NCBI GenBank assembly: GCA_031276415.1
Contig: JAISNF010000051.1
Location: 1 to 9,777, forward strand
Direction: 5' to 3'
Source of the DNA: Planctomycetaceae bacterium
Lineage (GTDB): Bacteria > Planctomycetota > Planctomycetia > Pirellulales > Thermoguttaceae
Length of the DNA: 9,777 bases
The translations under genes and the position numbers were made by a program. Shown piece by piece: positions 1-5,602 of this stretch. Numbering within the stretch: the stretch's first letter is position 1; the number at the start of each line of letters is the position of its first letter. The notes below the pieces were generated by a model. The model was not told the origin of the DNA. It did no database searches and was given only the letters and a program-made list of their open reading frames with translations.

Positions 1-308
1 CGCTTGATAGTAATACGACCAAATTTTGTGTTTATCGTAAAGGGACGAGAACCATGTTTACGAAGGTCTGCCGTTTTTTGTGTGATTTCGGCGAGGTTAC
101 GGTCAGCCGCTTCCAGTGCTAAAACGGAAACGTTACGCTTAATTTCTTGGTTAATTCGCTCTATATCGTCGATAATAAAATCGAGATCATTCTGACCGGC
201 AACAAGAGAAACTACACGTGTGAAAGTGCCGGTGTAACGAAGAACACCATCGGACACTTCGGCTTGACAATCAACGGAAAGGGTGCCATCGTTAATAACG
301 CTAGTCAT
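1..308 (-). CDS. Probable transposase, N-terminal part (runs off left edge)
   Basis: An open frame of 102 complete codons starts with ATG at 306-308 and runs off the window without a stop. The start is supported by GGAGG at 316-320, seven bases upstream. The N-terminal part is acidic and fairly hydrophobic. A helical stretch at about residues 40-85 is rich in charged residues. The last visible residues read TINTKFGRITIKR, which resembles the 'T-x-FG-x-(V/I)-x-(V/I)-(K/R)R' stretch near the N-terminus of several transposase families such as ISLre2 and ISKra4. The catalytic domain would lie outside the window. The transposase call therefore rests on this short motif plus the fact that the neighbouring GTPase gene is cut at the same side. 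It could instead be an unrelated hypothetical protein. Confidence 0.5.
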   Translation of the reverse strand, partial: MTSVINDGTLSVDCQAEVSDGVLRYTGTFTRVVSLVAGQNDLDFIIDDIERINQEIKRNVSVLALEAADRNLAEITQKTADLRKHGSRPFTINTKFGRITIK

Positions 309-366
309 GGAAAAGCCTCCGTGAAAAAGTGAACTATTAGTTGAGAAAAACAAAAACAACACAAAA

Positions 367-375
367 ATCATACCA
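367..375 (-). promoter_or_regulatory. Possible extended -10 promoter for the transposase-like gene
   Basis: The minus strand reads TGGTATGAT, an extended -10 (TGn followed by TATGAT, five of six matches to TATAAT). It lies about 60 bases upstream of the ATG at 308. No good -35 hexamer is visible at 16-18 bases, which is tolerated in extended -10 promoters. The site lies inside the presumed insertion sequence. Confidence 0.35.
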
Positions 376-398
376 TAACTCCCCTGTTAATGCTACCC

Positions 399-1040
399 CT
401 ATCTACTTAAATTAACAACCAGTCTCCGAACACTAGGAAATATTTTGTTGATGTCCGCCTTTTTCACTTCCCGCAGAAGTTCCATTTCATCTTGGTCAAG
501 CGGCATACGTGCGGTAACGATAAAAATCACCGCATCCGCCTGCGGAATGAAAGCGTGCAGAAGTTCATCGTGATATGTATGAACCGATGCCGCACCAGGA
601 GTATCTACGAGTTCTACTTGCGGCGGGAGTTTCGGAAATGTCCCGCTGACTTCTACAAGGGCAACATCTTTAACGTTGTTCGGATTGAATTCTTCCGTTA
701 CGTAATCCCGAATCTGTGCGTAAGTTATTACTTCGCTGTGTCCATCTCGAAACGCAATCGCCGCTTTTTCCGTACCGTATCGAAAACGGGTAATCGCCGA
801 AGATGCAGGCAGTTTATCAACCGGCGCAAGTGTATCGTCCGTGCGACCGAGTAGAGCGTTAATAAGTGTGGACTTGCCGCGTTTGGCTTTACCAAGTACA
901 GCAAGCGTAAATGTATTTGCAGCAAGTTGCGTTTTCGCTTCGGCGATTTGTGTGACAATACCTTCCTGCCGTCTTTCTTTCATTACGACAACAAGTTGGT
1001 CAGCCCATCGAAATAAGTCGTCAAAAATTGGAATGTCCAT
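399..1040 (-). CDS. Dynamin-like GTPase, 3'-truncated by a mobile element
   Basis: The 213-residue frame encodes the front of a dynamin-family (YfjP/LeoA-like) GTPase, which bind and hydrolyse GTP and often act at membranes. The P-loop GKAKRGKST lies at residues 50-58, a switch-I type Thr is likely within PASSAIT (78-84), and the G3 motif DTPG at 146-149. The G4 motif (N/TKxD), expected a few residues after INKIF (197-201), is absent. Instead, 12 unrelated residues and a stop follow. Full-length relatives are usually several hundred residues longer, with a helical stalk after the GTPase domain. The start ATG has AGGAGA at 1047-1052, six bases away. The frame is therefore probably a disrupted gene whose remainder lies beyond the insertion, left of the window. 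Without G4 the product should not bind guanine specifically and is likely inactive. Confidence 0.8.
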   Translation of the reverse strand: MDIPIFDDLFRWADQLVVVMKERRQEGIVTQIAEAKTQLAANTFTLAVLGKAKRGKSTLINALLGRTDDTLAPVDKLPASSAITRFRYGTEKAAIAFRDGHSEVITYAQIRDYVTEEFNPNNVKDVALVEVSGTFPKLPPQVELVDTPGAASVHTYHDELLHAFIPQADAVIFIVTARMPLDQDEMELLREVKKADINKIFPSVRRLVVNLSR

Positions 1041-1112
1041 TGGAAATCTCCTGATTCTTTTACATTTTGAGGAAATACAATTATGAAAATATGGAAATAG
1101 TGATTGAAAAAA

Positions 1113-1180
1113 AGGTCATGCTGCGTCTTCATAACTCTGTGAATTCTGTATTCTCAGTGGTTAAATGAAAAAATGGTTAG
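1113..1180. repeat. Degenerate 'CACAGAG'-type intergenic repeat, copy 1
   Basis: Between the acetyltransferase and GTPase genes, the minus strand reads roughly TTTAACCACTGAGAATACAG followed by further ACAGAG-like and GACGCAG words. The plus-strand part TCAGTGGTTAAAT followed by an A-run and GGTTA (1155-1180) matches the right end of the longer repeat at 2397-2567 (CTGTGGTTAAAT followed by an A-run and GGTTA). Such ACCACAGAG/ACACTGAG sequences are common dispersed non-coding repeats in environmental bacteria, by memory. No function is shown here. Confidence 0.5.
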
Positions 1181-1190
1181 TCCTTATTTT

Positions 1191-2126
1191 TCAACCTGTT
1201 TCCGGCATGAAAGTTGGAAAGGCGATTCCTGTTTGCGGAAATTCGGTGCCGCGAACCTGCGAAATATGCAGATCACAATTCTTTGCCCCCAGCGCATACA
1301 TTGCGTTCACAAGTGTACGGCAACGGGAAGGAATAAGCCCAACCGGTGAATAACCGCGGTGTTTGTTTAATTCAAAACGAATTAACTCAATTCCCTGTTC
1401 TTCCGTCCGCACCACACCAGGACCAAGCATATTACTTCCCGGATCATTTACCGAAACAAGAACCCCGTCGAGTTGACCGGAAGAACCAAACAACACAGAA
1501 ACATGCCAGATTCCGTCTTTGTTTTTCAAAAAATAACGATAATCCTGTTCACGTTCAATTCCGGTAAGTTCCAACTCAAGACGAACTATTGCCGGAATAT
1601 CAGATTCTGCGGCGTCACGGATCTCCATTCCCGACGGAATGTCCACCGCAAAACCATTTACCGGAACAGAAAAGATCATGTCCTGATAAAAACATGTTGG
1701 AACAAATCCGGCTTTATTGTAAAGTGAAAACGAATCAACATTGGTTGCGCCGGAAACAAGACGGAGCGGTTTATTTTGTTGTTCCGCAAAATCAATAACG
1801 TATCGCAATAACAAAGACGCAACACCGTTACCGAAAAAATCGGGATGAGTATTCAAGATTCCTAAGGAAACATGACGCGGTCGCGGATGGAAAAAACAGG
1901 AACCCGCAATACGATTGCTGTTCGTTTCTTCAACGAGAACACAACAGTTCGGATCAAGTGATTCATAAACACGCGGGAATACCCGCATCGTTTCCCAACT
2001 TCCCGATACAAGTTTGAATCCTCTGTTTTTTTCATACCAAACATTGAGCGATTGGTGAATCAATCGGGCAACTTCATCCCAGTCCGCCGCAACCATCAAA
2101 CGTGTACGAAAAGATAACAAAGACAT
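1191..2126 (-). CDS. Tandem GNAT-family N-acetyltransferase
   Basis: This protein, 311 residues from ATG at 2124-2126, probably transfers an acyl group from acetyl-CoA to an unknown amine in the cytoplasm. It appears to hold two GNAT folds. In the first (about residues 8-155), HVSLGILNTHPDFFGNGVAS is the beta4/alpha3 acetyl-CoA-binding motif A, with the pyrophosphate loop at FGNGVA, followed by the motif B-like SFSLYNKAGF. In the second (about 165-305), EIRDAAESDIPAIV is a typical GNAT start, but no clear Q/RxxGxG/A loop is seen, so it is probably a degenerate domain. An in-frame TTG at 2133-2135 would add three residues. I prefer the ATG, although neither start has a Shine-Dalgarno sequence. 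A strong promoter lies upstream at 2205-2232. The gene lies 150 bp upstream of the GTPase on the same strand. The substrate is unknown. Confidence 0.82.
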   Translation of the reverse strand: MSLLSFRTRLMVAADWDEVARLIHQSLNVWYEKNRGFKLVSGSWETMRVFPRVYESLDPNCCVLVEETNSNRIAGSCFFHPRPRHVSLGILNTHPDFFGNGVASLLLRYVIDFAEQQNKPLRLVSGATNVDSFSLYNKAGFVPTCFYQDMIFSVPVNGFAVDIPSGMEIRDAAESDIPAIVRLELELTGIEREQDYRYFLKNKDGIWHVSVLFGSSGQLDGVLVSVNDPGSNMLGPGVVRTEEQGIELIRFELNKHRGYSPVGLIPSRCRTLVNAMYALGAKNCDLHISQVRGTEFPQTGIAFPTFMPETG

Positions 2127-2197
2127 AAATTTCAATTTGGTAAAATGTTGAATAAACCGAATGGAATTGAATACGAGTTCAACTGTTGTAACAAAAC

Positions 2198-2256
2198 ATT
2201 GACTATTTTAAAAACATTGACGGCGGTGTCAATGGTGTGTTGACGCAAACGTCAAT
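2198..2256. repeat. Cluster of five TTGAC/GTCAA half-sites (candidate operator)
   Basis: Within 59 bases there are ATTGAC (2198-2203), ATTGAC (2216-2221), GTCAAT (2228-2233), TTGACG (2240-2245) and CGTCAA (2250-2255). The last two form a perfect dyad TTGACG-CAAA-CGTCAA. The second and third form ATTGAC-n6-GTCAAT. The first two are spaced 18 bases apart. The cluster overlaps the -35 of the acetyltransferase promoter. No regulator gene is present in the window, so an operator role is inference. Confidence 0.4.
2205..2232 (-). promoter_or_regulatory. Sigma-70-like promoter for the GNAT gene
   Basis: The minus strand has TTGACA (2232-2227, all six consensus bases), a 16-base spacer, and TAAAAT (2210-2205, five of six matches). 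It leaves a leader of roughly 70-75 bases before the ATG at 2126. The -35 hexamer is part of the TTGAC/GTCAA cluster, so a repressor binding there could block it. Confidence 0.55.
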
Positions 2257-2316
2257 GATGTATGGACGCAGGCATCTGTTGTAATTATAGGATCGTAATA
2301 AATTTCCGGTCATTAC

Positions 2317-2344
2317 TTGATTTTGACTACAAAATTGGTATAAA
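2317..2344 (+). promoter_or_regulatory. Possible plus-strand promoter
   Basis: TTGATT (2317-2322), a 16-base spacer and TATAAA (2339-2344) resemble a sigma-70 promoter pointing towards the glycosyltransferase cluster. It is about 320 bases upstream of the first gene, with the palindrome and long repeat in between, and in such AT-rich sequence chance matches are common. Confidence 0.3.
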
Positions 2345-2360
2345 TTCATTATTCGTGAAA

Positions 2361-2380
2361 TTTTTAGGAAATCCTAAAAA
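2361..2380. repeat. 20-bp palindrome with 9-bp arms
   Basis: TTTTTAGGA and TCCTAAAAA are perfect inverted arms around a central AA. The loop is too short for a stable hairpin, so a protein-binding dyad is more likely than a terminator. It sits 17 bases after the possible plus-strand -10. Confidence 0.5.
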
Positions 2381-2396
2381 CCACAAATTTATTTTT

Positions 2397-2567
2397 ATTA
2401 ACCATTTATTAACCACAAGAGGACACTGAGAACACTGAGGAAATTTTTAATTGGAATCAAAACGTTATTTAATATGATAATTGGTTTTTGATCTAAAATA
2501 ACTTTTAAAATTAAATTTTTCTTCTCTGTGGTTAAATAATCTGTGCTTAAATAAAAAAACGGTTATT
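2397..2567. repeat. Degenerate 'CACAGAG'-type intergenic repeat, copy 2, with inverted ends
   Basis: The left end has TTAACCACAAGAGGA (2409-2423), followed by two ACACTGAG words (2423-2430 and 2432-2439). The right end has CTTCTCTGTGGTTAA (2521-2535), giving inverted TTAACCACA ends about 125 bases apart. The segments just inside are loosely inverted too: GAGGAAATTTTTAATT on the left against AATTAAATTTTTCTTC on the right. The right end continues with an A-run and GGTTA, as at 1155-1180. No open frame is present, so this looks like a non-coding dispersed element rather than an insertion sequence. Confidence 0.5.
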
Positions 2568-2664
2568 AGAAGTTACATTTATTAAAAATCTACAAAATAA
2601 TTGCAAAACAAAATAAGAGCAACATTATTTGTGTATTAGATTGTTTATTTTTTACAACGATATT

Positions 2665-4278
2665 ATGGCAAATTCTATTGAAACATCTATTGAAACAAAC
2701 TATTTTTCTAATCGTTTTTTCCGATTTATTTTGTTTGTAATACTTGTTGTTTTGGCGGCAATGTTACGATTTTACCATCTCGGAACATGGTCACACGGAT
2801 TCGATGAAAATTATACAACAATGGAAACACGGTACTTTTTTGAGAAGCAACCGATTCCATCGTATATGTTCAAAAATTCGCAATTTGATCCTCAAAAATC
2901 GCAATTTTCACGTTTGCCGCCAATGATTATTGCGGCTTATTATGTTCATTGGTTGGATTATCGTTTGTTTGGTGATGACGAATTTGGGTCACGGGTTTTA
3001 CCGGCGATTATTGGATCATTTTGTGTTGGAACCGTGTTTTTGTTGGCTTATCCTTTGTTTGGCGGTTCGGCGAGTTTGATTCTTGCCGTTTTGATTCTCC
3101 TTTTTCCCGATCACATTTTGCACAGTCAGAATAACCGGTTTTATAGTCAAACATTTTTTTGTCTTTCTGTTGTTTTGCTTTTAGGCGGATATGTTACGGT
3201 TAAACGTTCTGTTGTTGCCGCAATTTTGTTGGGTCCGATGTCAATTCTCATGGTGTTGAGTCATTCTCTCACGGGACTGATTTGGGGATTTCTCCTCATC
3301 GGTTTGCTTGCCGGTTGTTTAGGAACAGAACAAATAAACCGCAACAATATTTCTGAAAAAAACGCTGAAAAAAACTCTGGAAAAAATATCTCAAAACAAA
3401 ATATTTTATGGCACAATATTTTATGGAAAAACATTTCATGGCAAAATATTTTATCGTGCAAAATTATTTGGATTTTGGGATTTTGGTCTTTAATTTTACT
3501 GGTGATTGCTTTTGTACACATTTTGCCGCTTGCCCAATCGTGGAATAATTTCCCAACTACAACTGTTTCCTCAATTCATGCGGTATTTGGAATGGCGTTT
3601 GGTCTTGGTTGGTCATTTTTCATGCTTTGTGTACCGGCGTGGTTATTTGTTTTGTTTCATTTCAAAAAATCCGGTTACGGATATTGGTGTGTTATTACGA
3701 TATTATGCGGAGCGGCAATTTTCCTTCTTCCGTTGAAAATTGCTTATCTTGTACATTATCGTTTTCTTTTTTCGTTTCCCTTTCTTGTGATTTTAGCATT
3801 GTTTATTGATTGGCTTGGCAGGCTGATTATTCAATCGAAAATTCCGTATCGCCGAACTCTTTGTTGTGTTTGGATAATTTTTGTTCTGTTTTCCAATGTT
3901 CCAAAACTTGCCAGTTATTATCAAGACGGAGGTCGTTATGATTGGCGGGCTACGTATCAATATATTCGTGAACATTGGCAACCTAATGACCAAATTGTGT
4001 GTTTTCCATTAGCGGCTAATCGTTACATTCCCGATTTGGAACCTAAAATCCTGCTTCGTGAAATAAACGAAACGACATTACAGGAATTACTCGAACAGAA
4101 TCAAAACAATTCTGTACGATTTTGGATTCCGATTGTTTTCAACCGTTATGAGCCGGATGAAAACATACGCCGTTGGCTTTACAATCACGCAGAATACAAA
4201 ACGAGATTCGGAAAAAAACGATACGATTTTGAAAGCAACTTTATTGAACTGTTTCTTTGTTCCCCCGACTTACCATGA
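2665..4278 (+). CDS. GT-C membrane glycosyltransferase (ArnT/PMT-like, GT39-type)
   Basis: The 537-residue integral membrane protein has a first membrane helix at about 18-37, then a loop with FDENY (46-50). This matches the acidic D/E motif in the first external loop of GT-C enzymes, which use polyprenyl-phosphate sugars. SQNNRFYSQ (154-162) resembles a second conserved motif of the family. About ten further hydrophobic segments follow up to about 412. The soluble tail (413-537) includes DWRATYQYIREHW and is probably external. A low-complexity Asn/Lys loop with tandem repeats (221-264) interrupts the helices. The ATG at 2665 is preferred over an in-frame TTG at 2629, because the extra residues are unremarkable, though neither start has a Shine-Dalgarno sequence. 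Its stop overlaps the deacetylase start (ATGA). It probably glycosylates a lipid-linked or surface glycan; sugar and acceptor are unknown. Confidence 0.8.
   Translation: MANSIETSIETNYFSNRFFRFILFVILVVLAAMLRFYHLGTWSHGFDENYTTMETRYFFEKQPIPSYMFKNSQFDPQKSQFSRLPPMIIAAYYVHWLDYRLFGDDEFGSRVLPAIIGSFCVGTVFLLAYPLFGGSASLILAVLILLFPDHILHSQNNRFYSQTFFCLSVVLLLGGYVTVKRSVVAAILLGPMSILMVLSHSLTGLIWGFLLIGLLAGCLGTEQINRNNISEKNAEKNSGKNISKQNILWHNILWKNISWQNILSCKIIWILGFWSLILLVIAFVHILPLAQSWNNFPTTTVSSIHAVFGMAFGLGWSFFMLCVPAWLFVLFHFKKSGYGYWCVITILCGAAIFLLPLKIAYLVHYRFLFSFPFLVILALFIDWLGRLIIQSKIPYRRTLCCVWIIFVLFSNVPKLASYYQDGGRYDWRATYQYIREHWQPNDQIVCFPLAANRYIPDLEPKILLREINETTLQELLEQNQNNSVRFWIPIVFNRYEPDENIRRWLYNHAEYKTRFGKKRYDFESNFIELFLCSPDLP
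3352..3456 (+). repeat. Two adjacent in-frame tandem repeats (12-nt then 15-nt units)
   Basis: From 3352, three to four 12-nt units encode SEKN, AEKN, SGKN and the related ISKQ. From 3397, four 15-nt units encode QNILW, HNILW, KNISW and QNILS. All units are multiples of three, so changes in copy number would keep the glycosyltransferase frame. They sit in a loop between two membrane segments. Confidence 0.8.
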
Positions 4279-5297
4279 ATTTGAAACAGATATTACTTTG
4301 TGGAGCGGACGTTTTGGGTTTGAACTGTTTGTCGCGGTTTCGGACGCGCCGGTGTTTGCTGGGACTTTGTTATCACGGTGTTGTTTCGGACAACAGCCCG
4401 CAAAATGACGCCCGAACGCGAATCGCTGTAACAGTTACACAATTTAACGAACAACTCAAAGAATTGCGGAAACATTGGAATCCTGTTTCATTATCTCAAA
4501 TTCGCAACGCTATTGAGAATGATATTCCGTTGCCGGATCGGGCGGTTCATGTTTCTTTTGACGACGGTTACAAAAACAATTTAACCATTGCCGCACCGTT
4601 ACTTGCCCAATACGAAATTCCTGCAACGATTTTTGTTACGACCAATTTGATAGCAACTCATAATCAACTAATATGGGCATTGGAACTTCATGAGCGGCTT
4701 GCGGTTTTGCCGGATTCTGAAATTGAAATTGGAGGGAAAACATATTTATTGCCGCCGCCCGAATCTCCTCAGCGAACAAAATTAGCACTTGAATTGCTTA
4801 ATCGTATCAAACGTTTTCCTGCCGAAGAGCGTGATATTTTGTTGCAAAAGTTACGAAAACGTGTTACGATTGATTTAACGCCTTCATGGAAACGGGAACT
4901 GTACGAATTTTTGGACTGGGACGAACTTCGTTTATTTTATGGGCAAGGAATAGAGATTGGCGCACACACATTTTCGCATCCGGTTCTTTCAGGTCTTGAT
5001 CAAGCGGAGTTGAATCGGGAACTTTTGGAATCTAAAAGATGTCTTGAGCGTGAACTTGGTACGGAGTGTCTTGTTCTTGCGTATCCGTTTGGTTCGGAGT
5101 ATGATTTTTCTGATCGGGTTGTTGAAGTGGCGAGGCAAATTGGTTTTCGTTTAGCGTTTACGTTACAGGAACGCCGTAATCCACCGGTGTTGGATGCCAT
5201 GCGGATTCATCGGATTTGTATTCACCGAGAACATTCGCTTCATTCGTTTCGTGCTTTAATTTCCGGTCTGCGGAATGTTTCATTATTTTTATCGTGA
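4275..5297 (+). CDS. Polysaccharide deacetylase (NodB homology domain, CE4)
   Basis: This 340-residue protein likely removes acetyl groups from N-acetylated sugars in a polysaccharide. The CE4 motifs are complete: SFDDGY at 94-99 (Asp96 as base, Asp97 as metal ligand), HTFSHP at 231-236 (His231 and His235 as metal ligands), and AYPFG at 269-273. RIHRI (310-314) fits the C-terminal conserved histidine motif. About 90 residues (130-220), partly helical and charged, are inserted between the first two motifs, as in other large deacetylases of exopolysaccharide clusters. No signal peptide is seen (the N-terminus MNLKQILLCGADVLG is only weakly hydrophobic), so it may act in the cytoplasm. The ATG at 4275-4277 overlaps the preceding TGA (ATGA), which supports this start and translational coupling to the glycosyltransferase. 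An in-frame TTG at 4257 is rejected. Confidence 0.9.
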   Translation: MNLKQILLCGADVLGLNCLSRFRTRRCLLGLCYHGVVSDNSPQNDARTRIAVTVTQFNEQLKELRKHWNPVSLSQIRNAIENDIPLPDRAVHVSFDDGYKNNLTIAAPLLAQYEIPATIFVTTNLIATHNQLIWALELHERLAVLPDSEIEIGGKTYLLPPPESPQRTKLALELLNRIKRFPAEERDILLQKLRKRVTIDLTPSWKRELYEFLDWDELRLFYGQGIEIGAHTFSHPVLSGLDQAELNRELLESKRCLERELGTECLVLAYPFGSEYDFSDRVVEVARQIGFRLAFTLQERRNPPVLDAMRIHRICIHREHSLHSFRALISGLRNVSLFLS

Positions 5298-5307
5298 TTG
5301 GACAAAA

Positions 5308-5329
5308 CAGAAAGTTACAGAAAGTTACA
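5308..5329 (+). repeat. 10-bp tandem duplication upstream of the small gene
   Basis: CAGAAAGTTA occurs twice head to tail (5308-5317 and 5318-5327), followed by CA. It fills half of the 53-base gap between the deacetylase and the small protein gene, just before its GAGGA ribosome-binding site at 5341-5345. It may be a binding site or a replication slip. Confidence 0.6.
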
Positions 5330-5350
5330 AAATTAAAGGCGAGGATAACA

Positions 5351-5602
5351 ATGTCAACACTTACACCCAAAGAATGGTTTGAAAACTGGAAACGTGTTGC
5401 TCCGATACTTGAAGAGATCAGAGCCAAAGAGTTACAATTAATGGATCAACAAGGGAAACAGAAAGAAGCCATCCGAAAAGTTATGTCAATGTGTGACTGG
5501 TGCATTGAACGCTCCGAACCGCGCCAAACATCCGGTCTCGTCGAACAACAACGCCGCTTCGCTAAGGCAAGAATTAACAAAACAAATAATGATGTTCAAT
5601 AA
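5351..5602 (+). CDS. Small uncharacterised protein paired with the nucleotidyltransferase
   Basis: This 83-residue soluble protein is highly charged and probably mostly helical. Residues 9-35 (WFENWKRVAPILEEIRAKEL and following) form an amphipathic helix, and TSGLVEQQRRFAKAR (60-74) is a striking conserved-looking stretch. From memory, short proteins with a W-x-x-x-x-P-x-L-E-x-I-R start and an SGLVEQQRxF motif occur directly upstream of AbiEii-like nucleotidyltransferases in planctomycetes and other bacteria; I cannot name a characterised member. The ATG at 5351 has GAGGA at 5341-5345. An upstream in-frame TTG at 5216 would overlap the deacetylase and is rejected. The stop lies 14 bases inside the next gene, so the two are probably translationally coupled. 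A role as antitoxin or partner is inference. Confidence 0.72.
   Translation: MSTLTPKEWFENWKRVAPILEEIRAKELQLMDQQGKQKEAIRKVMSMCDWCIERSEPRQTSGLVEQQRRFAKARINKTNNDVQ

Larger units (their letters stand above)
1..436 (-). mobile_element. Partial insertion sequence inserted into the GTPase gene
   Basis: This stretch is read as one end of an insertion sequence whose remainder lies beyond the left edge. It contains the start of a transposase-like gene (308 down to 1) with its own Shine-Dalgarno sequence and a possible promoter. The outer limit is placed near 436 because the GTPase reading frame stops resembling its family there: residues up to Phe201 (codon 438-440) fit, and the following 12 codons are unrelated and end in TAG at 399-401. 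The presumed end begins CTAGTGTTCGGAGACTGG on the minus strand. The other end, inverted-repeat partner and target-site duplication are outside the window, so the exact boundary and the family are unproven. Confidence 0.55.
2127..2664. other. Divergent non-coding region with promoters and repeats
   Basis: About 540 bases separate the divergently read acetyltransferase and glycosyltransferase genes. I see no convincing gene or tRNA in it. From left to right it contains a minus-strand promoter overlapping a cluster of TTGAC half-sites, a possible plus-strand promoter, a 20-bp palindrome, and a long AT-rich degenerate repeat that reaches to about 100 bases before the glycosyltransferase start. 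Confidence 0.7.

Noticed and set aside
492..854. Plus-strand frame of 120 residues over the GTPase
   Set aside because: It is a shadow frame opposite clear P-loop and DTPG motifs, with an unlikely basic, Cys/Arg-rich composition.
1191..1205. C-terminal MPETG of the GNAT protein as a sortase-like LPxTG signal
   Set aside because: There is no following membrane segment or basic tail and no signal peptide; the protein ends there and is cytoplasmic.
2397..2567. CRISPR array or insertion sequence in the 2.4 kb region
   Set aside because: There are no regularly spaced identical repeats and no open frame; the similarity is to degenerate dispersed repeats.
3261..3521. Minus-strand 86-residue frame over the glycosyltransferase repeats
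   Set aside because: Its repetitive sequence merely mirrors the coding tandem repeats on the plus strand, and the plus-strand frame continues on both sides with membrane segments.
5216..5350. Extended TTG start for the small protein gene
   Set aside because: The extension overlaps the deacetylase in another frame and has no family-like sequence, whereas ATG at 5351 has GAGGA upstream.
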